Part shown: positions 56,317 through 64,000 of the stretch, piece after piece | How positions within the stretch are numbered: the stretch's first letter is position 1 | Layout of the letters: every line of letters begins with the position of its first letter | From: an uncultured Bacteroidia bacterium | GTDB taxonomy: Bacteria > Bacteroidota > Bacteroidia > Bacteroidales > UBA932 | Length of the DNA stretch: 64,000 nt | Assembly: GCA_902768665.1 (NCBI GenBank) | Contig: CACXMA010000004.1 | Coordinates: 45,375 to 109,374 of the forward strand | Direction: 5' to 3' | Translations under genes and position numbers: made by a program | Notes under the pieces: generated by a model | Told to the model about the DNA's origin: nothing | Databases searched by the model: none | Seen by the model: only the letters and a program-made list of their open reading frames with translations

Positions 56317-56734
56317 AATCAAACGGATGGACAGCGGCAGCCTCTCCTTCGCTCCCGAATCGAAAGGGGATGCAAAAGAGTGGCTTGCCGGCTTCCTGCA
56401 GCAAAAGGGGGGACGCGTGTTCGAAAAGGACGGGGAGATCTGGTGGGAGCATTCGGATCTTCTTCATTATCAGCTCATCACGGCGAAGGTGGAGCCGAGC
56501 GGAGACCGCTCCGTGGCCTCCTGCAAGGAGGGGAGCGCGGCGACGCCGCTGCTTCGCTGGACGGCCTGGCTGCTGTTTCTGGCGCTGAGCGCCGGTTCTG
56601 TCTGGTGGCTCCGGAGCGGCTGGTGCGCGGCGATCATCTTCGTGCTGCTGCTCCTGACCCTCTGGGTGGTGCTCCGGCCCGCGCAGAAGTCCGTCCGGCG
56701 GATGCTTCGCCTGGCAGAGGAGCTGCACGCATGA
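56294..56734 (+). CDS. Small two-helix membrane protein, unknown function
   Basis: 146 residues from ATG 56294 (overlapping the previous gene), or 135 from ATG 56327. A soluble N-terminal part of about 85 residues is followed by two close hydrophobic helices (WTAWLLFLALSAGSVWWL and WCAAIIFVLLLLTLWVVL). A basic C-terminal tail follows. No family recognised. Its stop overlaps the start of the BtuF-like lipoprotein gene (ATGA at 56731), so translation is coupled. Confidence 0.6.
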   Translation: MSPDALNRIKRMDSGSLSFAPESKGDAKEWLAGFLQQKGGRVFEKDGEIWWEHSDLLHYQLITAKVEPSGDRSVASCKEGSAATPLLRWTAWLLFLALSAGSVWWLRSGWCAAIIFVLLLLTLWVVLRPAQKSVRRMLRLAEELHA

Positions 56735-57858
56735 TGAAAGCCTTTCGGCATATTGCCTTTCTGGCCGTCCTCGGGGCGGCTTTTCTCTCGTCCTGCCGCG
56801 GCCGTCAGCGGATAGTCGTGCCCGAGACTTCGGGTTATGCCGACTATGCGGAGTACTTCGATCTGCTGCCGGAAGGGGAGGGCTGGGCTGTCGTGTCGCT
56901 GAGTCCCTATGACGGCTCGGCGGATACGCTGCGGATCACCGAGCCGCTGCAGCGGATTGTCTGTATGTCCACGTCCCATGTCGGCTTTCTCGACGCCATC
57001 GGCGCCGCGGATGCCGTTGCGGCTGTCTCAGGCTGCGATTTTGTCAGCAGTCCGCGTGTGCGGGAGCGCATCGCGGAGGGCCTTGTCGCCGAGGCCGGCT
57101 ATGATGCCGCGCCGGCTTTTGAGACGCTCTACCGGCTCCGGCCGGACGTCGTCCTGAGCTATTCCCTCGGCGGAGAATCGGCGATGGACGAGCGCCTGAG
57201 GGAACTCGGTATCCGTGTCTTCACGCTCTACGAGCACCTCGAGTCCCATCCGCTCGCCCGGGCGGAATATGTCCGTCTCTTCGGTGCCCTGACCGGCCGC
57301 ATGGCCGCTGCCGACAGCCTCTTTGCCCTCGTTCGCGATGGATATCAGGCGTCGTCCATCTATGGGCCTGAAAAAATGGACGAGTGCCCTGAAAAAGGCC
57401 AGTCATCCATAAATTGCGGTCAAATAATGGACGGGCGGAAGGTCCTTGTCAATCTGCCCTATGCCGGGGTGTGGTATGTCCCGGGGGCGGAAAGTTATAT
57501 GGCGCGGCTGATCCGAGACGCCGGGGGAGAGGTGCTGGGCGCGGAACAGGGAACCGCGCAGTCGGGGATGATTTCCCTGGAGCGCGCATACGAACTCTCC
57601 TGCGAGGCAGACTTCTGGCTGAATGCCGGCAATGTCCGGTCCCTGGATGAACTCCGGCGGGAAAATGCCGCCTTCGCCTCCTTCCCGGTCGCCGCTCCGG
57701 GGCGCGTCTATACGAACAACCGCCGCGCGGAAACCGGCGGCGGCAATGATTTCTGGGAGTCCGGCGCCGTCCGCCCGGATCTCATACTGAAAGACCTCCG
57801 GACGATCTTCGCCGGAGGCCCAGAGGATTCCTTATATTATTATCGCGCAGTCCTTTAG
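56731..57858 (+). CDS. BtuF-like ABC-transporter substrate-binding lipoprotein with an in-frame repeat insertion
   Basis: 375 residues from ATG 56731; longer in-frame extensions run through the upstream gene. Lipobox LSSC near residue 22. The class III binding fold contains RIVCMSTSHVGFLDAIGAADAV, LRPDVVLSYS and NLPYAGVWYVPGAESYMARL, typical of cobalamin or iron-chelate binding proteins. Residues about 209-234 are encoded by the palindromic element at 57354-57432. They show the repeated peptides SSIYGPEKMD and SSINCGQIMD at a 17-residue spacing, in the segment between the helical backbone and the second lobe. No permease or ATPase gene is adjacent. The ligand is not determinable. Confidence 0.8.
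   Translation: MMKAFRHIAFLAVLGAAFLSSCRGRQRIVVPETSGYADYAEYFDLLPEGEGWAVVSLSPYDGSADTLRITEPLQRIVCMSTSHVGFLDAIGAADAVAAVSGCDFVSSPRVRERIAEGLVAEAGYDAAPAFETLYRLRPDVVLSYSLGGESAMDERLRELGIRVFTLYEHLESHPLARAEYVRLFGALTGRMAAADSLFALVRDGYQASSIYGPEKMDECPEKGQSSINCGQIMDGRKVLVNLPYAGVWYVPGAESYMARLIRDAGGEVLGAEQGTAQSGMISLERAYELSCEADFWLNAGNVRSLDELRRENAAFASFPVAAPGRVYTNNRRAETGGGNDFWESGAVRPDLILKDLRTIFAGGPEDSLYYYRAVL
57354..57432. repeat. Two-hairpin palindromic element, in-frame copy in the BtuF-like gene
   Basis: There are two 28-base palindromic units, 57354-57381 and 57405-57432, starting 51 bases apart. Both begin TCCAT after their first base and end ATGGAC. The second unit (ATCCATAAA...ATAATGGAC) is closest to the units at 21271-21349. 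Here the plus strand is translated; TCC and ATG-GAC are codons, the same phase as in the methyltransferase. Confidence 0.8.
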
Positions 57859-58829
57859 AACAGCCGGCCATTGAACTTCTCGGCGAGGCCGGAAAGCTCG
57901 GCGTCGGTCGCGGGGCGGTCGAGCTCGGCGTTGCGTTTGGCGCGGGCGGCGGCATCCTCCGCTTCGAACTGCTGCTTGAGCAGGGCGAACTGGCGCTTGG
58001 TGTCGAGGGTGAACTCGCCGCTGTCGATCCAGGCAAAGTAGGCGTGCTCCTTCTTCCATACCTCGCGGGCGGTGCGACCCTTGTGCTTGCCGAAGGAGAT
58101 CGTGGGCTCGCCGTTCTCGCCGCGGATGAGGCGACCGGCGAAGTCGATGGCCTTGGGGCGGCCGCCGATGGTGGCCAGGGCGGCGACGTCGTTCGGCAGT
58201 TTGTCGCCGTACATCTCGAGCTGGCCCTTCAGGACCTCGTAGGTCGCGACCGTGTCGGCTTCGGCCGTGTGGGCGTTGTCGAAGTCCTCGCCGCCGCAGT
58301 AGAAGCGGTAGGCGGCCTTGAGGTTGCGGGGCTCGAAGGTGTGGTAGATTGTCTGGACGTCGACCATCTTGCAGTCGTGGAGATCCACGGTGTCAATGGC
58401 GGCGAGCATCTCGCGGGCCTTGGCCTTGTTTTCCTCCCTGACGGAGAGGTCGGCGAGGCGTTCGTTGCAGTAGGCGCGGACACGCTCGATCTCCTCGGCG
58501 AGCATCGGAAGGTCGAACTTGGCGGAGTTGAAACCGGCCAGGTCGCTGCCGCGGAGCCATTCCAGCACCTCGGGGAGGACCTCGATGAACTTCGGGCAGT
58601 CGGTCAGGTCCTCGTCGTGGACGCCGTTGACCTTGGAGGCCTCCTCGGCGATGTGGATCTGCTTGCGAAGGGCATAGTCCCAGGGCTTGATCTTCCACGT
58701 CTTGATCCGGGTCTCGCCGCCCGGAAGGGCCTTGACGAAACTCAGCTCGATGATGCCGTCGGAGGCAATATTAAGACCGGTGCTCTCAATGTCGAAAAAG
58801 AGCAGCGGTCTTTCCAGATTCAGTTCCAT
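57855..58829 (-). CDS. DnaQ-like 3'-5' exonuclease with an added C-terminal domain
   Basis: 324 residues. DEDDh exonuclease motifs are LLFFDIESTGLN (Asp13, Glu15), the central LAGFNSAKFDLPML and NAHTAEADT. The extra C-terminal domain FGKHKGRTAREVWKKEHAYFAWI resembles the small domain at the end of exodeoxyribonuclease-X-type proteins. It lies nine bases downstream of dnaN on the same strand, so a role in replication proofreading or repair with the clamp is plausible. The stop overlaps the BtuF-like stop by four bases. Confidence 0.85.
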   Translation of the reverse strand: MELNLERPLLFFDIESTGLNIASDGIIELSFVKALPGGETRIKTWKIKPWDYALRKQIHIAEEASKVNGVHDEDLTDCPKFIEVLPEVLEWLRGSDLAGFNSAKFDLPMLAEEIERVRAYCNERLADLSVREENKAKAREMLAAIDTVDLHDCKMVDVQTIYHTFEPRNLKAAYRFYCGGEDFDNAHTAEADTVATYEVLKGQLEMYGDKLPNDVAALATIGGRPKAIDFAGRLIRGENGEPTISFGKHKGRTAREVWKKEHAYFAWIDSGEFTLDTKRQFALLKQQFEAEDAAARAKRNAELDRPATDAELSGLAEKFNGRLF

Positions 58830-58838
58830 ATCAGAGGC

Positions 58839-59960
58839 TTATGAAATCATGATCGGCATGATGATGCCGCAGATCTTCTCGCTGGCGGCCTCTTCCTCGG
58901 ACGGGAGGATCAGGGCGGCCCGGCGGGCGTCCATAAACTTCATCACGAGGGTGTTGCAGGCCATGTTGCTGAGGATTTCCGTGAGGAAGGTGGACTTGAA
59001 GCCGATCGTCAGGTCGTCGCCGGCATAGTCGCAGCTGACCTTTTCGTAGGCGGCGAGGGCGAAGCCGAGATCCTGTGCGGAGATCTCCAGCTGGCCGGCC
59101 TTAAGGTCGAACTTGATGTGGTTCGAGGCTTTGTTGGCGCAGACGGCGACGCGGCGGACGGTGTTCAGGAGCAGCGTCCTGTCGATCTTGAGGACGTTGC
59201 TGTTGTTCTGCGGGATGACGTCGCGGTACTTGGGGTATTTGCCGACAATCAGGCGGCAGATCATCGTCGTCCCGCCGAAGCTGAAGACGACGTTGGAGGC
59301 GTCGAAGGCGACCTTGACGGTCTCGACATCCTTGCCGATGATCGAACGGAGCACGTTCGCCGGGCGCTTGTGGAGGATGAAGGATGCCTTCTCGGCGGCC
59401 TTCACGTCGGTCGTGGTATAGCAGATCAGCTTGTGGGAATCCGAGGCGACGAGGGTCGTGGACTCGACGTCGATGTCGAAGAAGATACCGTTCATCGCGG
59501 GGCGGATCTCGTCGTCGGCCGTGGCGTAGACCGTGCCGGCGATGCCGTCGACGAGGCTGGCGGCCGGAAACTCAACCACCTGTGCGTCCTCACCGCAGCC
59601 CTTGATGTCCGGGTAGTCGTCCGCCGGGAAATAGGGGAGGACGGAGTTACCGCTGGCCCAGCTGCACTCGAAAGAACTGTCGCTGATGGTCTTGATCTGG
59701 ATCGGCTGGTCCGGGAGTTCCTTGAGGAGGTCGATGATGTGGCGGGCGGGGATGGCGATGCTGCCTTCCTCCTCTACCTTGTCGGCCTCGATGGAGGTCC
59801 TCAGGGTCAGTTCGCTGTCCGAAGCCGTCACTTCTAGGGTGTTGCCCCTCAGGACGACGAGGAAGTTCTCCAGGATCTGGAGCGTGGTCTTGGACGGGAT
59901 AGCCTTGGAGACATCGAGAAGGCCCTTGAGCAGCGTTGCGCTGGAAATGCTGAGTTTCAT
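58839..59960 (-). CDS. dnaN: DNA polymerase III sliding clamp (beta subunit)
   Basis: 373 residues with the three-domain clamp pattern. The N-terminus is MKLSISSATLLKGLLDVSKAI; IPARHIIDLLKELPD and DSHKLICYT are conserved clamp segments; the C-terminus ends in CGIIMPIMIS, matching the family's ...MPM(R)xx ending. It tethers polymerases to DNA. Here it is not next to dnaA but heads an operon with the DnaQ-like exonuclease, and it has its own promoter. Confidence 0.95.
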   Translation of the reverse strand: MKLSISSATLLKGLLDVSKAIPSKTTLQILENFLVVLRGNTLEVTASDSELTLRTSIEADKVEEEGSIAIPARHIIDLLKELPDQPIQIKTISDSSFECSWASGNSVLPYFPADDYPDIKGCGEDAQVVEFPAASLVDGIAGTVYATADDEIRPAMNGIFFDIDVESTTLVASDSHKLICYTTTDVKAAEKASFILHKRPANVLRSIIGKDVETVKVAFDASNVVFSFGGTTMICRLIVGKYPKYRDVIPQNNSNVLKIDRTLLLNTVRRVAVCANKASNHIKFDLKAGQLEISAQDLGFALAAYEKVSCDYAGDDLTIGFKSTFLTEILSNMACNTLVMKFMDARRAALILPSEEEAASEKICGIIMPIMIS

Positions 59961-59983
59961 ATCACGATCATTTTTACGGATTT

Positions 59984-59991
59984 CAAAGATA
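59984..59991 (-). promoter_or_regulatory. dnaN promoter -7 box
   Basis: The minus strand reads TATCTTTG, a full TAnnTTTG match 24 bases before the ATG at 59960. Confidence 0.65.
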
Positions 59992-60077
59992 GCAAATTAT
60001 TTCAGAATTTGAAACTCCGATGGCATATAATTTGAAAAATGTACGTGCCGGACAAATTGAAATCAAATGCTGTATAT

Positions 60078-61223
60078 ATGAAACAATCCCTTGCCACCAT
60101 CCTTCTGTCGGTCCTTGTCAGCGCCGTCGTTTCCTGCGGCGTGCTGGTCGGAGACCGCTATATCAATCAAAAGACGGAAACGGCTCCCGAGGCCGCTCCG
60201 GCCGCTGCCGTCCGCCCGAATATCCAGATCCAGCCGGGTACGTATCCCGACTTCGTTTATGCCGCCGAGACTGCCGTCGAGGCGGTCGTCTATGTCAAAG
60301 TGACAGTCCGCACCGGCGCCTATGGCTATTACGGCTCCGACGACCCGCTCTTCGACTTCTTCTTCGGCCCGCGGTACGGCTACAAGGAGTATGAGGCCCA
60401 GGGCAGCGGTTCCGGTGTCATCATCTCCCCGGACGGCTACATCGTGACGAACAACCACGTCATCGAGCACGCCCGCCGGATCGAGGTCACCCTCAATGAC
60501 AACCGCTGCTACGAGGCCACCCTCGTCGGCACAGACCCGGCTACGGATATCGCCCTGCTCAAGGTCGACGCCAGCGGCCTGCCGTCCGTCCCTGTCGGCG
60601 ATTCCGACGCGCTCCGCCTCGGCGAATGGGTCATCGCGATCGGCTCGCCCTTCGACCTGCGCTCCACCATCACCGCCGGCATCGTCAGCGCCAAGGGCCG
60701 CACCATGCCGAACTACGACGGCCGGTTCCGCGTCGAGTCCTTCATCCAGACCGATGCCGCCGTCAACCCCGGCAACAGCGGCGGCGCCCTCGTCAATACG
60801 GCCGGCGAGCTTGTCGGTATCAACACCTCCATCGTGTCCAATACAGGCTCCTACATGGGCTATTCCTTCGCGGTCCCGGCGAAGATTGTCAGCCGCATCG
60901 TTTCCGACCTGATCACCGACGGCCGGGTCCACCGTCCCTCGCTCGGTATCAGCATGATGCAACTAAATGAAAATATTCGTCAGGAATTGAAACTTTCTTC
61001 GGAATCCGGCGTATTAATATACGAGACTGTTTCCGGCAGCGGGGCCCAGGAGGCCGGGCTGCAGCGCGGAGACCTGATCCTCAAGTTCGACGGGACGTCC
61101 GTCAGCGATCCCTCCGCCCTCCGGGTGCTGCTGAATGAAAGACGCCCCGGTGAAGTAGTCGCCATCGAATTTGAGCGCTCCGGCAAGGTGGAAACCGTCG
61201 ATGTCACGCTGAAGGAATTATAA
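60078..61223 (+). CDS. HtrA/DegP-type serine protease with one PDZ domain
   Basis: 381 residues from ATG 60078. N-terminal signal/anchor (TILLSVLVSAVVSC, possible lipidated Cys). The trypsin-like triad is His127 (TNNHVIEH), Asp in DPATDIALLK and Ser in NPGNSGGALV. One PDZ domain is at the C-terminus (SGVLIYETVSGSGAQEAGLQ), where DegP has two, so it is closer to DegS/HtrA short forms. Periplasmic quality control. No clean TAnnTTTG box upstream; only a 9-base TATAATTTG at 60026. rpoD follows nine bases later. Confidence 0.9.
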   Translation: MKQSLATILLSVLVSAVVSCGVLVGDRYINQKTETAPEAAPAAAVRPNIQIQPGTYPDFVYAAETAVEAVVYVKVTVRTGAYGYYGSDDPLFDFFFGPRYGYKEYEAQGSGSGVIISPDGYIVTNNHVIEHARRIEVTLNDNRCYEATLVGTDPATDIALLKVDASGLPSVPVGDSDALRLGEWVIAIGSPFDLRSTITAGIVSAKGRTMPNYDGRFRVESFIQTDAAVNPGNSGGALVNTAGELVGINTSIVSNTGSYMGYSFAVPAKIVSRIVSDLITDGRVHRPSLGISMMQLNENIRQELKLSSESGVLIYETVSGSGAQEAGLQRGDLILKFDGTSVSDPSALRVLLNERRPGEVVAIEFERSGKVETVDVTLKEL

Positions 61224-61232
61224 CAAACTAGA

Positions 61233-62093
61233 ATGAGACAACTGAAGATTACCAAATCGATTACCAACAGGGAAAGTGCCTCGCTGGACAAGTACCTGCA
61301 GGAAATCGGTCGTGAGGAGCTCGTCTCCCCGGAAGAAGAAGTGGAACTCGCCCAGCGCATCCGCAAAGGCGATCAGGAAGCCCTCGAAAAACTCACCCGT
61401 GCCAACCTCCGTTTCGTCGTTTCCGTCGCGAAACAGTATCAGAACCAGGGCCTCAGCCTGCCCGACCTGATCAATGAAGGCAACCTCGGCCTGATCAAGG
61501 CCGCCGAAAAGTTCGACGAGACCCGCGGCTTCAAGTTCATTTCCTACGCCGTTTGGTGGATCCGTCAGTCCATTCTCCAGGCCCTGGCCGAGCAGAGCCG
61601 TATCGTCCGCCTCCCGCTGAACCAGGTCGGCGCCCTCAACAAGATCAACAAAGCCCTCTCGAAGTTCGAGCAGGAGAACGAGCGCCAGCCTTCCAACGAG
61701 GAACTCTCCGAGATGATCGACGTCTCCACGGACAAGATCTCCGACACGCTCCGCTCCAGCGGCCGCCACGTCAGCGTCGACGCCCCGTTCGTCGAGGGCG
61801 AGGACAACAGCCTTCTCGACGTGCTGCCGAACGACGACTCTCCGATGGCCGACCGCGGCCTCGTCAACGAGTCCCTCAACACCGAGATCGAGCGCGCCCT
61901 GTCGACCCTTACCGAGCGCGAGCGCGAAATCATCAAGTCCTTCTTCGGCATCGGCTGCCAGGAAATGACCCTCGAGGAGATCGGCGAGCGCTTCGGCCTG
62001 ACCCGTGAGCGCGTCCGCCAGATCAAGGAAAAGGCCATCCGCCGCCTCAAGACCCCGAACCGTTCGAAGATTCTTAAAGGTTATTTAGGATGA
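61233..62093 (+). CDS. rpoD: Primary RNA polymerase sigma factor (Bacteroidota sigma-ABfr type)
   Basis: 286 residues, short because region 1.1 is absent. It begins [20 protein letters not shown], the hallmark of Bacteroidota primary sigma. Region 2 shows [40 protein letters not shown] and [13 protein letters not shown]; region 4 has LTEREREII and [19 protein letters not shown]. This factor recognises the TTG/TAnnTTTG promoters found through the window. It sits between the HtrA gene and argS, overlapping argS by ATGA. Confidence 0.97.
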   Translation: MRQLKITKSITNRESASLDKYLQEIGREELVSPEEEVELAQRIRKGDQEALEKLTRANLRFVVSVAKQYQNQGLSLPDLINEGNLGLIKAAEKFDETRGFKFISYAVWWIRQSILQALAEQSRIVRLPLNQVGALNKINKALSKFEQENERQPSNEELSEMIDVSTDKISDTLRSSGRHVSVDAPFVEGEDNSLLDVLPNDDSPMADRGLVNESLNTEIERALSTLTEREREIIKSFFGIGCQEMTLEEIGERFGLTRERVRQIKEKAIRRLKTPNRSKILKGYLG

Positions 62094-63883
62094 TGACTCC
62101 CGAACTGTTTATCCAGGAAAGGGCCGCCGCAGCAATGGAGGCCCTTTATGGTGCCAAGGTGGACCCTTCCGTCCTCCAGGTCCAGGTCACCCGCAAGGAA
62201 TTCGAGGGTGACTATACGCTCGTGTGTTTCCCGCTCCTGAAGATCTCCCATGCGGCACCGGATGCGACCGGCAACGCCCTCGGACAGTGGCTTGTTGCCA
62301 ATGTCCCCGAAATCGCCGCCTACAACAGCGTCAAGGGCTTCCTGAACCTTCTCTTCTCCCCGGTCTACTGGGACGAGATGTTCGCCGCCATCGCCGCGGA
62401 CCCGGACTTCGGGCAGCTCCCGTCGACCGGCCGCCGCATCATGGTGGAGTTCTCCTCGCCGAACACCAACAAACCGCTCCACCTCGGCCATATCCGCAAC
62501 AACCTCCTCGGTGACAGCGTCTCCCGCCTCCTCAAGGCCGGCGGCAACGAGGTCATCAAGTCCACGATCGTCAACGACCGCGGCGTCCACATCTGCAAGT
62601 CGATGCTCGCCTGGCAGAAGGAGTTCCAGGGCAAGACCCCGGAATCCACCGGCATCAAGGGCGACCACCTTGTCGGCGACTGCTATGTCGCCTTCGACAA
62701 GATGTACAAGGCCGAAGTCGCCGGGCTCGTCGCCGGCGGCATGAGCGAGGAAGAGGCCAAGAAGAAGGCCCCGAGCCTTGTGGAGGCCCACGACATGCTC
62801 GTCAAGTGGGAGCAGAACGACCCGGAGGTCCGCGGCCTGTGGTCGATGATGAACGGATGGGTCTACAAGGGCTTCGACGAGACCTACGCCGCCCTCGGCA
62901 TCAGCTTCGATCAGGTGGACCATGAGTCCGAGACCTATCTTCTCGGCAAGGAACTGGTGCAGAAGGGCCTGCAGACGGGCGTCTTCGAGAAGGAAGCCGA
63001 CGGCTCGGTCTGGTGCGACCTCACGGCCGACGGGCTCGACCGCAAGCTCGTCCTTCGCGGCGACGGCACCTCCGTCTACATCACGCAGGACCTCGGCACG
63101 GCCGAGCGCCGCTTCGACACCTACAAGCTGGACTCCCACGTGTATGTCGTCGGCAACGAGCAGGACTACCACTTCCAGGTGCTCAAGCTGATCCTCAAGA
63201 AGCTCGGCTTCGGCTGGGCGGACCAGATCTACCACCTCAGCTACGGCATGGTGGAGCTTCCGGAAGGCAAGATGAAATCCCGCGAGGGGACCGTCGTCGA
63301 CGCCGACGACCTCATCCAGAGCATGTACGAAGAGGCGAAGAAGACCTCCGAGGAAAGCGGCAAGCTCGCCGATCTTTCTGACAAGGAGAAAGACGCTCTG
63401 TATCACATGATTGGACTCGGTGCCCTGAAGTACTTCATCATCAAGGTCGACCCCAAAAAGACGATGCTCTTCAACCCGAAGGAATCCATCGACTTCAACG
63501 GCAACACCGGTCCCTTCATCCAGTATACGCACGCCCGCATCCGCTCGATCCTGCGCAAGGCCGGCGAGCAGGGCATCGCCTTCGGTCCCGCCGACGTCAC
63601 GACCGCCCTCGAGCCTTCCGCCAAGGAGATCCGCCTCGTCAAGCTCCTCGGCCTCTACCCGGCCAAGGTCGCCGAGGCGAATGCCGCCCTCAGCCCGGCG
63701 GTCATCGCCAACTACGCCTATGACCTTGCCAAGGAGTTCAACCAGTACTACCACGACACGCCCGTCCTCAAGGAAGAGGACGCGGCCGTGCTCCGTTTCC
63801 GTCTCGTACTGATCGACACGCTGGCCCGTACGCTCCGTAGCGCCATGGCTTTGTTGGGAATACAACTACCAGACAGAATGTAA
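62090..63883 (+). CDS. argS: Arginyl-tRNA synthetase
   Basis: 597 residues. The N-terminal Add-1 domain is followed by the HIGH motif as HLGH (131-134) in [12 protein letters not shown], then class I Rossmann halves with the ArgRS segment [21 protein letters not shown] stands in the KMSKS position. The DALR anticodon-binding domain ends the protein. It charges tRNA-Arg. Translation is coupled to rpoD by the ATGA overlap. Confidence 0.96.
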   Translation: MMTPELFIQERAAAAMEALYGAKVDPSVLQVQVTRKEFEGDYTLVCFPLLKISHAAPDATGNALGQWLVANVPEIAAYNSVKGFLNLLFSPVYWDEMFAAIAADPDFGQLPSTGRRIMVEFSSPNTNKPLHLGHIRNNLLGDSVSRLLKAGGNEVIKSTIVNDRGVHICKSMLAWQKEFQGKTPESTGIKGDHLVGDCYVAFDKMYKAEVAGLVAGGMSEEEAKKKAPSLVEAHDMLVKWEQNDPEVRGLWSMMNGWVYKGFDETYAALGISFDQVDHESETYLLGKELVQKGLQTGVFEKEADGSVWCDLTADGLDRKLVLRGDGTSVYITQDLGTAERRFDTYKLDSHVYVVGNEQDYHFQVLKLILKKLGFGWADQIYHLSYGMVELPEGKMKSREGTVVDADDLIQSMYEEAKKTSEESGKLADLSDKEKDALYHMIGLGALKYFIIKVDPKKTMLFNPKESIDFNGNTGPFIQYTHARIRSILRKAGEQGIAFGPADVTTALEPSAKEIRLVKLLGLYPAKVAEANAALSPAVIANYAYDLAKEFNQYYHDTPVLKEEDAAVLRFRLVLIDTLARTLRSAMALLGIQLPDRM

Positions 63884-63941
63884 AAAAAGCCTGCACGAAA
63901 CGGAGGGCACTGAAAAAGTCCCTTTAGAGGCTTGCTAAATC

Positions 63942-63986
63942 AATCGAGGAAATGTTCAATTTATTTGGATATTTCCTCGATTTTTC
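63942..63986 (+). terminator. Terminator downstream of argS
   Basis: AATCGAGGAAAT (63942-63953) pairs perfectly with ATTTCCTCGATT (63971-63982), followed by TTTT(C). The loop of 17 bases is A/T-rich. Confidence 0.65.
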
Positions 63987-64000
63987 GTAACTTAACCTTT

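Overview
The window is from a GC-rich member of the Bacteroidota, most likely an uncultured Bacteroidales. Three things point there. Most transcription units that start after a gap carry the Bacteroidota promoter word TAnnTTTG, often with TTG/TTTG about 19-20 bases upstream, and few genes have a Shine-Dalgarno. The primary sigma factor (61233-62093) is the short Bacteroidota type without region 1.1. The gene content also fits: Bacteroidota-size GyrB, a BspA-like leucine-rich-repeat lipoprotein, paired M16 proteases, an S9 DPP-IV, an M64 peptidase and a candidate serine palmitoyltransferase. Coding density is very high. There is no gene-free stretch above 300 bases, no rRNA, no CRISPR and no recognised phage or defence island. 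The only mobility gene is one orphan tyrosine recombinase.

Layout. 1-2098 (minus): an overlapping operon of HAD phosphatase, pnuC and a cstA truncated by the window edge, divergent from an acyl-CoA synthetase (2173-3789). 3888-9379: an outer-membrane barrel followed by potABCD, a polyamine importer. 9505-12712 (minus): htpG and a WecA/MraY-like sugar-phosphate transferase. 12810-20292: a small barrel, a BspA-like lipoprotein, an M16 protease and a Gate-domain membrane protein. 20287-23339 (minus): a methyltransferase and a phosphohexomutase, divergent from pgi (23482). 24834-29110: a second M16 protease, ftsE and nth. 29153-33866: a TPR protein with an outer-membrane barrel. 34015-40287: gyrB, a candidate sphingoid-base pair (alpha-oxoamine synthase plus SDR) and a 7TM-HD phosphodiesterase. 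40354-43610: tig-clpP-clpX. 43625-49946: nitroreductase, DPP-IV, recombinase, M64 peptidase and esterase lipoprotein. 50024-52894: a complete arginine deiminase pathway with a compact deiminase. 52961-53035: tRNA-Glu(CTC). 53114-57858: nicotinamidase, glmM, a NamZ-like DUF1343 protein, a 2-TM protein and a BtuF-like lipoprotein. 57855-59960 (minus): dnaN and a DnaQ-like exonuclease. 60078-63883: HtrA protease, rpoD and argS.

The genes are largely housekeeping. The most unusual signal is a set of palindromic repeats lying in frame inside protein genes. A two-hairpin element has 28-base palindromes at an exact 51-base (17-codon) period. It occurs in the methyltransferase (21271-21349) and, in the same reading phase, in the BtuF-like gene (57354-57432). 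A second repeat of about 35 bases is shared between that same methyltransferase (20679-20713) and a large structured hairpin after glmM (55183-55218). A third, mosaic hairpin repeat sits inside potD (8970-9062) and encodes an acidic insertion. Together these look like coding-compatible palindromic elements, comparable in concept to Rickettsia palindromic elements. This is the best candidate for something undescribed here. All homology statements come from motif recognition and memory of the families, not from database searches.
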